DNA from: Fusicatenibacter saccharivorans
GTDB taxonomy: Bacteria; Bacillota; Clostridia; Lachnospirales; Lachnospiraceae
Assembly: GCF_015557635.1 (NCBI RefSeq)
Contig: NZ_JADNOP010000022.1
Location: 1 to 42,745 of the forward strand
Direction of reading: 5' to 3'
DNA length: 42,745 nucleotides
Shown here: piece by piece, positions 25,127 through 31,714 of the stretch
Layout: every line of letters starts with the position of its first letter
How positions within the stretch are numbered: position 1 is the first letter of the stretch
Translations under genes and position numbers: made by a program
The notes under the pieces: model-generated
Told to the model about the DNA's origin: nothing
Databases searched by the model: none
Seen by the model: only the letters and a program-made list of their open reading frames with translations

Positions 25127-25176
25127 AAAAAATCTCAAAACCAGTTGCTCTTGTTCTCCTGGTTTTGAGATTTTTT
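25127..25176. terminator. Terminator of the MFS transporter
   Basis: An 18-bp perfect stem (AAAAAATCTCAAAACCAG and its complement) with a 14-base loop, flanked by A and T runs and so active on both strands. It lies 15 bases after the MFS stop. Confidence 0.92.
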
Positions 25177-25190
25177 ATACTGTGTATCTT

Positions 25191-26492
25191 TTATTTTTCA
25201 CCCGCCATCGGCTGATGGTCTGCAATTTTCAGAAAAACAAATCCAAGTGCAAAGAAAACCGCCAGACATGCAACCGCTACGTTGATCGTTCCTCCCGCCA
25301 GCTTTACAACTGCAATGACTACAGATCCAAGGAAGGAAGCGCCCTTGGCAAAAATATCGTAGATGCCAAAATATTCTCCCGAATTCTCCGCCGGAATAAT
25401 TTTGGAATAATACGACCGCGACAACGACTGAATTGATCCCTGAAAGCATCCCACTCCAAATGCCAGAATCGCAAAGTGCACCAGCGTCCGCAGTGTCAGC
25501 GCATAGAGGCAGATGACAAAATAGCCTGCGATGCAGATCAGAATCAGGGATACCGTATCTTTTTTCCGCGACAGTTTTGCAAAAAACAGAGATCCTCCAA
25601 AAGCGACAACCTGCGTGGCAAGCAGGAAAACAACCTGTCCGACCGTATTCAGGTTCAGATCGGTTCCGATGTTGATGCAGTTGTCAATGATCGTTCCGAC
25701 CCCATCAATATAGAGAAAGAATCCAATCAGAAAGAAAAATACTTTCCGGTCCGAAACTGCGATTTTTTTCAGGGTTCTGAATATTTTTCCAAACGTCTGA
25801 CCAACGGTAACCGTTCTCATTTCCACGTAATTCTTCTGCCGATACTCCTTCAGCAACGGCAGCGTCACCACCAGCCACCAGAGAGCCGTCACGCCAAAGC
25901 CAATCATCTTAGAGACAAAATCCGGCAGCACCCGGACCATATCCGGCCCCAGAACGTAAGCAATCAGTGCTACAAGAAACGGAATGCAGGATCCCAGGTA
26001 TCCCCACGCATAGCCATAGGAGGATACCTCATCCATACGTTCCTCCGTTGTCACATCATTCAGCATGGAATCGTAAATCGTCAGCGATGCATTATAGCAG
26101 ACTCTTGTCACAATGTAAATGACCAGAAACAGCACCCAGCTCGTTGCAACGCCATTCAGCACACATCCTGTGATGCCAAGACCTGCCGTTGTGGTAAAAA
26201 AGATCTTTTTCTTATCCTTACGATCCGCCAGCACACCGCAGACAGGACCGATCAGTGCCACCACCACCGTAACAATGGAAATGGCAATCGAATAATACGC
26301 CGTCGCCTGATCCGAACTGATTTTTCCCGGCCCTGTACCGATTGCCAGACTCTTAAACCAGATCGGAATCAGCGAACAGGCAAGCATAATAAATGCCGAA
26401 TTTCCCACATCATATAAAACCCATGCAAACTCCTGCTCCGTCAGATTTCGAAACACTTTTGTCCGATGAAGAGCCCGAAACAGACCACTCAT
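25191..26492 (-). CDS. UMF1 (Atg22-like) family MFS transporter
   Basis: A 433-residue major facilitator with twelve predicted helices. The N-terminal EFAWVLYDVGNSAFIMLA is the signature of the UMF1 family, related to the fungal vacuolar effluxer Atg22. GVLADRKDKKK is the loop 2-3 motif. The start at 26492 has GGGGA seven bases upstream; the frame stays open another 44 codons with no ribosome site, and a promoter lies inside that extension. Bacterial members probably export small molecules, but no substrate is established. It is a single gene between its own promoter and terminator. Confidence 0.9.
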   Translation of the reverse strand: MSGLFRALHRTKVFRNLTEQEFAWVLYDVGNSAFIMLACSLIPIWFKSLAIGTGPGKISSDQATAYYSIAISIVTVVVALIGPVCGVLADRKDKKKIFFTTTAGLGITGCVLNGVATSWVLFLVIYIVTRVCYNASLTIYDSMLNDVTTEERMDEVSSYGYAWGYLGSCIPFLVALIAYVLGPDMVRVLPDFVSKMIGFGVTALWWLVVTLPLLKEYRQKNYVEMRTVTVGQTFGKIFRTLKKIAVSDRKVFFFLIGFFLYIDGVGTIIDNCINIGTDLNLNTVGQVVFLLATQVVAFGGSLFFAKLSRKKDTVSLILICIAGYFVICLYALTLRTLVHFAILAFGVGCFQGSIQSLSRSYYSKIIPAENSGEYFGIYDIFAKGASFLGSVVIAVVKLAGGTINVAVACLAVFFALGFVFLKIADHQPMAGEK

Positions 26493-26532
26493 ACTACAAT
26501 CCCCACTTTCTTTTATTTTGTCATGCAGTATC

Positions 26533-26560
26533 AGTGTAGCATAGATTTCTTGATATTCAA
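26533..26560 (-). promoter_or_regulatory. MFS transporter promoter
   Basis: On the minus strand TTGAAT, a 16-base spacer, then TACACT with TG one base before it. It is 40 bases before the chosen start and so supports that start. Confidence 0.6.
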
Positions 26561-26662
26561 AGTATTTTTTTGTATGAAAGTAGCCAAAATCATTTGCGAA
26601 ACGCCAGTTTTCCCATCCTTCCATGATCCGCCGGAAATTTCACAGCAGATCATTTCGATTTC

Positions 26663-26761
26663 TCAGATTAATGCCGGTGTCTGCGCCAAAACGGAAAGGA
26701 TCGCAATCACCGCAAAAATCACAGCAGCTGCCACTGCAGCAATCATAATTTTTCTTTTCAT
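26663..26761 (-). CDS. 32-residue hydrophobic membrane peptide
   Basis: A short ORF too small for usual calling: MKRK followed by a single long hydrophobic helix of Ala, Val and Ile (about residues 5-26) and a short tail ending TPALI. AGTAGG is six to seven bases before the ATG, and a consensus promoter sits 72 bases upstream. It looks like a one-helix membrane peptide, or a signal peptide whose gene has been truncated. It lies upstream of, and in the same direction as, the MFS gene. Confidence 0.5.
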   Translation of the reverse strand: MKRKIMIAAVAAAVIFAVIAILSVLAQTPALI

Positions 26762-26832
26762 AGCATACCTACTTTCTCTATCATGTTTGCGGAATATTTT
26801 GTTTTCGTAATCATATCTTTTTTTCTAAAGAC

Positions 26833-26861
26833 ATTATACCCTATGCATAGGAATACATCAA
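26833..26861 (-). promoter_or_regulatory. Strong promoter with palindrome in the spacer
   Basis: On the minus strand TTGATG, a 17-base spacer, then TATAAT. The spacer contains the perfect 12-base palindrome CCTATGCATAGG (26840-26851), a likely repressor site. It drives the small peptide ORF and perhaps the MFS gene. Confidence 0.7.
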
Positions 26862-26883
26862 ACTTTTCCAGTCCAGGCCATTT

Positions 26884-26909
26884 CCAGACAGCTTTTAAAA
26901 ACAGTCTGG
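26884..26909. repeat. Inverted repeat CCAGAC...GTCTGG
   Basis: A 26-base near-palindrome with CCAGAC and GTCTGG arms and a TTTTAAAA centre. It lies ten bases before the large plus-strand terminator hairpin. Confidence 0.45.
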
Positions 26910-26918
26910 CATGACTCC

Positions 26919-26978
26919 AAACGATTACAGGCGCAGGCGGTCATAACCGTCTGCGCCTGTAGTCGTTTCACTTTTTTT
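26919..26978 (+). terminator. Strong plus-strand terminator with no plus-strand gene before it
   Basis: A 23-bp stem (AAACGATTACAGGCGCAG... with its complement, three mismatches) and a 4-base loop, followed by CACTTTTTTT. All annotated genes to the left are on the minus strand for more than 2 kb, apart from the tiny ORF at 23984, so it may end a small RNA or be left from a lost gene. Confidence 0.8.
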
Positions 26979-27001
26979 GCAGATGTTTTATAAGAATCTG
27001 A

Positions 27002-27030
27002 TTACTATTTTTTTATTTCTCTGCTATACT
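27002..27030 (+). promoter_or_regulatory. Possible promoter of the polyferredoxin gene
   Basis: An extended -10 box, TGCTATACT, with a weak TTACTA 17 bases upstream; about 84 bases before the ATG. Confidence 0.45.
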
Positions 27031-27113
27031 TATGCTAAGATACCAGACACGCTCTTGCACCGGCCTGGCAGTCCGTGCATTGAGAAAAAATAAGAAAGCA
27101 GAGGATCAAAGAG

Positions 27114-27959
27114 ATGACGAAAATCCCAAACAGACTTCACAAATACGTGCCATCTATGCTGCTGTTTCTGCTGTTTGAAGCAGTGGCAGTTACGCTGTGG
27201 CTCACAAAGGACAATTTTTTCTATCTGCTGAATTTCAGCTACATCGGAGCCTGCCTTGGGCTTGGAACGGCACTGTTTACCGCCGGGAAACGGTATGCCC
27301 GGCATTTCGTCCAGTTGGCAGTGGGCAGCTATATGTTGCTGTACCTTGGCGTGATTTCCCGTGAAAATATGCAGATCGAAGGGTTCTGGTACTACCTGTT
27401 TCTCGGCGTTTTCGAAGCAGCAACTATCCACTACGCGGTTGCAAAGATTTTCGGACCGCTGCTTTTTGGGCGTGGCTGGTGCGGCTACGCCTGCTGGACA
27501 GCTATGGTGCTGGACTTTCTGCCCTACAATCAGCCGCAGAAGCCACGAAAAGAAAAGCTGGGCATCCTTCGCTATGTGATGTTTCTTCTGTCTCTGGCGT
27601 TGGTGTCCGGGCTCTTTCTGATGCAGGTGGCACATTTGGAACAAATGATGTTCTGGCTTTTTCTTGCCGGGAATGCGCTTTATTACCTTGTCGGTATTGT
27701 GTTTGCCTTCCTGTTTCAAGATAATCGGGCGTTCTGCAAATATCTGTGTCCCATTACGGTTTTTCTCAAACCTATGAGCTATTTTTCTCTTCTGCGCGTC
27801 CACTGCGATGAGGATAAGTGCGTCCATTGCAGGAAGTGTCTGCAGGTCTGCCCCATGAACGTGGAGGTTAATAAGGAAACCCGCAAGCGGAAAAACGGAA
27901 CAGAGTGTATTCTCTGCTATGAATGCACGAAAGTTTGCCCCTCAAAAGCACTGCATTAA
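27114..27959 (+). CDS. NapH/YccM-like membrane polyferredoxin
   Basis: A 281-residue membrane iron-sulfur protein. About five or six helices fill residues 12-240; a cysteine loop GRGWCGYACW lies near residue 120 and FCKYLCP near 208. Two classical [4Fe-4S] ferredoxin motifs (CVHCRKCLQVCP and CILCYECTKVCP) form the cytoplasmic C-terminus. Relatives pass electrons between quinones or flavins and redox partners. The partner is unknown, since no flavoprotein or reductase lies beside it. GAGG precedes the ATG. It is the only gene of its unit. Confidence 0.9.
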   Translation: MTKIPNRLHKYVPSMLLFLLFEAVAVTLWLTKDNFFYLLNFSYIGACLGLGTALFTAGKRYARHFVQLAVGSYMLLYLGVISRENMQIEGFWYYLFLGVFEAATIHYAVAKIFGPLLFGRGWCGYACWTAMVLDFLPYNQPQKPRKEKLGILRYVMFLLSLALVSGLFLMQVAHLEQMMFWLFLAGNALYYLVGIVFAFLFQDNRAFCKYLCPITVFLKPMSYFSLLRVHCDEDKCVHCRKCLQVCPMNVEVNKETRKRKNGTECILCYECTKVCPSKALH

Positions 27960-28048
27960 CCGTTTTTCCTCATCCGTAAGTTTATTCCTCGCTTCGGCTG
28001 ATTGATCATATATAGTACATTAATGATTGGAATTATCTATATCTTCTT

Positions 28049-29083
28049 TTAGCATTCTACTGCTACCTTAATTACACCGTCCCGCTTACCTTCAAAGAGT
28101 TCATAGGCTTCCTCTATCCTTTCTAAGGGATAGGTATGGGTGATAAGCGGCTCTGTGTTCAGTTTTCCCTCTGCAATCAACCGTAATGTTTCTTCACAGT
28201 CACAGCCATCCACCCCTCCGGTTTTAAAGGTAAGATTTTTTCCATACATATCCGGAAGCGGCAGGATCTGTGCCTGATCATAAAGAGCAACCACCGTCAC
28301 CAGACCATTGGGTCTCGCGCATTCCCAGGCCAGACGGAAGGTAGCTTCCGCCCCCGCAACCTCCAGCACAACGTCAGCTCCCCCATGATCGCTGTTTGCC
28401 CGTACAAACGCTTCACACTTCTCCGGAGAAACCAACAAAATCTCCGGATAATGCTGTCGGATAAACTGCAGACGATTTTTATCCTTTTCACACACAATAA
28501 TCCGTCTTGGTTTTTTCAGCATTACCGAAAGCAGGGTACAGATACCGGTGGGGCCGGCTCCGATGATCAGCACCGTGTCCTGCTCTGAGATCTCTGAAAT
28601 ACGCGCTGCCCAGTAACCGGTAGCCAGAACATCGCCCACCAGCAATGCCTGTCGATCCGTAACGCCATCCGGAATCTTATTCAGTCCCTGATCTGCAAAG
28701 GGCACACGCACATATTCCGCCTGGCCGCCATCAATCCGGCAGCCCAGCGCCCAACCGCCATTTTCATCTGTACAGTTATTCACATACCCTTTCTTGCAGA
28801 AAAAGCATTCACCGCAGAAGGTCTCCACGTTTACTGTCACCCGGTCTCCCGGTTTTACCTTGGTAACTGCCTTTCCAACCTCTTCCACAATCCCCACCAT
28901 CTCATGGCCAACCGTGATCCCGGGTACTGCCCGCGGAACGCTGCCATGCTTGATATGCAGATCGCTGGAGCAAATGCTGGCGAGTGTCACTTTGACAATA
29001 GCATCCCGCTCCTGCATCAGGGTCGGTTTTGGCTTCTCTCTTAATTCGAATTTTCCTTTTGAAACGTAGGTATACGCCTGCAT
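28049..29083 (-). CDS. Zinc-dependent medium-chain alcohol dehydrogenase
   Basis: A 344-residue MDR-family dehydrogenase. The catalytic zinc site is Cys in ASICSSDLH and GHE in TVGHEMVG. The structural zinc lobe is CGECFFCKKGYVNNC. The NAD(P) loop is IIGAGPTGI near residue 172. It most resembles the threonine dehydrogenase/butanediol and secondary-alcohol group. I use the ATG at 29083, since the end of the VWA gene supplies its GGAGG site. It follows the VWA gene by four bases and is translationally coupled to it, an odd pairing. Confidence 0.92.
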   Translation of the reverse strand: MQAYTYVSKGKFELREKPKPTLMQERDAIVKVTLASICSSDLHIKHGSVPRAVPGITVGHEMVGIVEEVGKAVTKVKPGDRVTVNVETFCGECFFCKKGYVNNCTDENGGWALGCRIDGGQAEYVRVPFADQGLNKIPDGVTDRQALLVGDVLATGYWAARISEISEQDTVLIIGAGPTGICTLLSVMLKKPRRIIVCEKDKNRLQFIRQHYPEILLVSPEKCEAFVRANSDHGGADVVLEVAGAEATFRLAWECARPNGLVTVVALYDQAQILPLPDMYGKNLTFKTGGVDGCDCEETLRLIAEGKLNTEPLITHTYPLERIEEAYELFEGKRDGVIKVAVEC

Positions 29084-29087
29084 ATTT

Positions 29088-29738
29088 CTATTTTCCTCCA
29101 CGTTTTTTATAATCCTCATCTATACGTTTTTTCCAGTCTGCGTTCAACGGGGCACTGCACCGGACAGAGCTGATTGCTTCGCTGACCACCTCATAATTCA
29201 ACGCAGTTCCTTCGCTGTCGCACTGATAGTTGACTGCACGGTCTGCACCGATTCCGAACTGGCTTGCGGTCTCTACCGCGTCAATATTAGCACCGAGGAA
29301 CAAAAACTCCCAACCGTATTTCGCTTTCTGCCGCTCGATCATCTGCCTCACTTTTTCGCTGTTGTACCGGCGGCTGGCATTTTCCATTCCGTCCGTAGTG
29401 ATTACGAACATGGTGTGTTCCGGTACATCCTCCGGTCTTGCATACTTATGAACATTTCCAATGTGATGAATCGCACCGCCGATGGCATCTAAGAGCGCTG
29501 TGCATCCGCGAACTGTATAATCCCGGTCGGTCATCGGTCGGATTTTCTTTACATCTACACGGTCGTGCAGGACTTCACTCACATTGTCAAACAGTACCGT
29601 TGAGATCAATGCTTCGCCCTCTGCTTTTTTCTGCTGCTCAATCATAGAATTGAATCCGCCGATGGTGTCCCGTTCCAGTCCGTTCATGGAACCGCTGCGG
29701 TCTAAGATAAAAACGATCTCTGTTAAATTCTTTCTCAT
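29088..29738 (-). CDS. VWA domain protein with complete MIDAS
   Basis: A cytoplasmic von Willebrand A protein, about 216 residues. The metal-ion-dependent adhesion site is intact: DRSGSMNG near residue 13, Thr in RGCTALLDA (about 80), and Asp in TTDGMEN (about 117). It resembles the TerY-type small VWA proteins of stress and tellurite-type clusters. The start at 29738 has GGAGGAGG eight bases upstream; a TTG six codons earlier is less likely. It sits between the macrodomain gene and the dehydrogenase on the same strand. Confidence 0.88.
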   Translation of the reverse strand: MRKNLTEIVFILDRSGSMNGLERDTIGGFNSMIEQQKKAEGEALISTVLFDNVSEVLHDRVDVKKIRPMTDRDYTVRGCTALLDAIGGAIHHIGNVHKYARPEDVPEHTMFVITTDGMENASRRYNSEKVRQMIERQKAKYGWEFLFLGANIDAVETASQFGIGADRAVNYQCDSEGTALNYEVVSEAISSVRCSAPLNADWKKRIDEDYKKRGGK

Positions 29739-29754
29739 ATGCTTGTCCTCCTCC

Positions 29755-29927
29755 AAAAAGATCTCGCCCTTGCGGGCTCGCTGTCGCGGTATTCGCCAAG
29801 GTTTCGAGCAAGCTCGAACTTTGGCTCATTACACGCGCATATGGCTGCTCGGTTTTGTACCTTACAGTCATAGTATAGCGATTTTCTTTTGTGGAGTGGT
29901 CGCATGGAAAGCGACATTTCTTTGTTC
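29755..29927 (-). promoter_or_regulatory. Leader of the VWA gene with hairpins
   Basis: On the minus strand a TATACT -10 box (29872-29877) has a poor -35. Downstream are a perfect TTCGAGC-AA-GCTCGAA hairpin (29803-29818) and a GCCCGCAAGGGC hairpin (29766-29777) followed by ATCTTTTTGG, which runs directly into the ribosome site. It could be an attenuator or a leaky terminator between the macrodomain and VWA genes. Confidence 0.4.
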
Positions 29928-30944
29928 TTATGCTCCGATCAGACTCTGGTCAAAGGCAAACAGTGCCTCGTTAATTTCATACACATTATAGTTTCCCCGT
30001 TCGACAAAATATTCTACAATGATGTCAAATTTACTTGAATGGGACAATGTGAATCCTGCCTTGCCGAGCATCTCCTGCATCTGGGCAAGCGGCAGCTCCA
30101 AAGCGAGGGCAAATGCCAGCACCGTAGGTTTGGATGGCTTATAGAATCTATCCGAACGGATTTTTGAGAAGAGCTTCCTGTCAATATTTGCTTTCTTGTA
30201 GCACTGTGCATCCGTCATACCGCTTTCCTCAATCTTTCGAAGCAGCATTTCTGAAAAGCTCTCATCCATCTGCCCCAGCGCCTCTTCCAGAGACTGACTG
30301 CTGCAGGATTTACAAATTGCTTCGGGCGGCAGCGGGACAGATGCAGCTTCAAAGCAGGATTCCTCTTGCCATGCTTCGGAACACCGACTCTGTTCTGCCC
30401 TCCTGTCGGTATGTTCTTCCACATACCTGTCATCTATGTACACTGCGATGTCATCAAACAGCTTTCCGCTAATCTGATATGTCTTTCGGTCAAAAATAAC
30501 GATATAGACCATCATCTCGTTTTCCAGCAAAAATTCGCTGATGGTATCGACTGCAACCTTCAGAGCCTGGTCTTTTGGATAGCCGTAAACACCGGAGGAA
30601 ATCAGCGGAAAGGCTACAGACTGACAGCCATTTTCTTTCGCCAGATTCAAAGATGTCCGATAGCAGGATTCCAGAAGCTCCTGCTCCCGATGCCTGCCAT
30701 CCCGCCAGCGCGGACCGACTGCATGGATCACATATTTGCAGGGCAGACGGTATCCCTTTGTAATTTTTGCACTGCCGGTTTCGCAGCCATGCAGCGTACG
30801 GCATTCTGCAAGCAGTTCCGGTCCGGCCGCACGATGAATGCAGCCGTCCACACCGCCGCCGCCCAAAAGGGACGTGTTGGCAGCATTGACGATTGCGTCA
30901 ACGTTCATTTTTGTAATATCGTTTCTGATCATTTGCAACGGCAT
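29928..30944 (-). CDS. Macrodomain (ADP-ribose-binding) protein with C-terminal helical/HTH-like domain
   Basis: A 338-residue protein. Residues 1-170 form a macrodomain of the YmdB/MacroD type, with [20 protein letters not shown] (ADP-ribose site), HAVGPRW and [12 protein letters not shown] in order, as in enzymes that remove ADP-ribose or deacetylate O-acetyl-ADP-ribose. A low-complexity linker with several Cys follows. The last about 110 residues are helical, with a Cro/XRE-like stretch ([20 protein letters not shown]). I start at 30944, where GGGAGG lies eight bases upstream. The neighbouring VWA gene recurs with this type of protein. Confidence 0.88.
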   Translation of the reverse strand: MPLQMIRNDITKMNVDAIVNAANTSLLGGGGVDGCIHRAAGPELLAECRTLHGCETGSAKITKGYRLPCKYVIHAVGPRWRDGRHREQELLESCYRTSLNLAKENGCQSVAFPLISSGVYGYPKDQALKVAVDTISEFLLENEMMVYIVIFDRKTYQISGKLFDDIAVYIDDRYVEEHTDRRAEQSRCSEAWQEESCFEAASVPLPPEAICKSCSSQSLEEALGQMDESFSEMLLRKIEESGMTDAQCYKKANIDRKLFSKIRSDRFYKPSKPTVLAFALALELPLAQMQEMLGKAGFTLSHSSKFDIIVEYFVERGNYNVYEINEALFAFDQSLIGA

Positions 30945-30969
30945 GAAGCACCCCTCCCATTCGTCCAGC

Positions 30970-30992
30970 AGTTGAAAATCAACATTAGTAAA
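30970..30992. repeat. 23-base direct repeat, copy 1
   Basis: AGTTGAAAATCAAC plus ATTAGTAAA; the first part is itself an inverted repeat (GTTGA-AAA-TCAAC). It lies just upstream of the macrodomain gene. Copy 2 at 31127 has one mismatch. Confidence 0.75.
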
Positions 30993-31076
30993 TAGAATAT
31001 CCCATAACATAAGCTTCTTTAAAAACACTTTGATTCTTGACTCCAGGAACTTTATCGAGATATTCCATGTCATTAC

Positions 31077-31110
31077 TTGCAATCTTAACTCTTTTTAAGT
31101 TAAGATGCAA
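31077..31110. repeat. Inverted repeat upstream of the macrodomain gene
   Basis: TTGC-A-ATCTTAACT pairs with AGTTAAGAT-GCAA, 13 bp with one bulged base and a 7-base centre. No T tract follows, so an operator or cruciform is more likely than a terminator. Confidence 0.5.
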
Positions 31111-31126
31111 TATTTGAGTTAAAAGT

Positions 31127-31149
31127 AGTTGAAAATCAACATTATTAAA
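31127..31149. repeat. 23-base direct repeat, copy 2
   Basis: AGTTGAAAATCAAC plus ATTATTAAA, 157 bases from copy 1. The two copies flank AT-rich sequence with the 31077-31110 inverted repeat. Confidence 0.75.
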
Positions 31150-31151
31150 AA

Positions 31152-31253
31152 TCATTTTCGAAAAAAGTCCGGTGTAGCATGAGCATTACACCCACACTGC
31201 ACCGAACCTTCCACATCATCAACTGCTCTGTCTATTTTCTTCTTCCTGCTCAT
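31152..31253 (-). CDS. Possible 33-residue peptide with a CGC motif
   Basis: A short frame from ATG 31253: MSRKKKIDRAVDDVEG, then a segment with two cysteines (QCGCNAHA) and an FFRK end. The ribosome site is weak and the 3' end runs through a terminator-like hairpin. It could be a real small peptide or the tail of a lost gene. Not recognised. Confidence 0.25.
   Translation of the reverse strand: MSRKKKIDRAVDDVEGSVQCGCNAHATPDFFRK
31161..31192 (-). terminator. Terminator-like hairpin
   Basis: On the minus strand GGTGTA pairs with TACACC (with further inner pairs), followed by GGACTTTTTTC. A second arm about 20 bases away (CGGTGCAG) can pair with the same strand, so two folds compete. Confidence 0.55.
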
Positions 31254-31318
31254 GCAGCTGCTCTTTTTTCTACTCGTCCCCTTTCAGGATTTCTTTGCCA
31301 CAATGTCAAGTGATGAAT

Positions 31319-31373
31319 TAAAAAAAGACAAGCAACATCAAAGAAAAATTTCTTTCACAGCACTTGCCTTTTT
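31319..31373 (-). terminator. Terminator after the iron alcohol dehydrogenase remnant
   Basis: On the minus strand an A/T-rich stem (AAAAAGGCAAG with CTTGTCTTTTT, plus an inner GAAA/TTTC pair) followed by seven T residues. Confidence 0.65.
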
Positions 31374-31411
31374 CTATTATATTATCGTTATAAAAGCTCC
31401 TACTTGAATGC

Positions 31412-31681
31412 TTACAAACTGTTCTTCAAAATCTCCAATACCTCATCATGATTCAACACCTTATATCCACCTTCCATGATGATGGTTCCATTTGCAATAC
31501 CATGCAACATTTCTTCTGTTGCCCCCAACTCATGGAGATTCATTGTAAGTCCCAGTTCTTTCATCCAAACTTCCATACAGGAAAGCCCTTCTCTGGCAAC
31601 CTGTTCATCAGCTTTTCCAGCAGGATTGACCTCCCACACATTCACAGCAAAACGGCAAAACTTGCTAAGACCATAAGGCAT
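31412..31681 (-). pseudogene. C-terminal fragment of an iron-containing alcohol dehydrogenase
   Basis: An 89-codon frame. KFCRFAVNVWEV, EGLSCMEVWMKELGLTMNLHEL and the final VLNHDEVLEILKNSL match the C-terminal helical part of group III (iron-containing) alcohol dehydrogenases of the YqhD/Bdh type. The nucleotide-binding half and the iron-binding histidines are missing, and the sequence upstream is AT-rich with no frame. It keeps its terminator. It is a truncated remnant and unlikely to be active. Confidence 0.75.
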
Positions 31682-31714
31682 AATATACCGATATTGAACT
31701 TATTATAAATGAAT

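Noticed and set aside
25476-26417. A 313-codon open frame on the plus strand
   Set aside because: Opposite the UMF1 transporter; composition (His, Arg, Asn, Gln) is that of a reverse-strand shadow.
27030-27827. A 265-codon minus-strand frame
   Set aside because: Opposite the polyferredoxin gene, whose cysteine motifs are unmistakable on the plus strand.
28049-30944. Macrodomain gene counted as part of the sirtuin operon
   Set aside because: Several other units with their own promoters and terminators lie between them; only a functional link can be suggested.
30970-31149. CRISPR-like repeat pair
   Set aside because: Only two copies, 157 bases apart, no further units and no cas genes.
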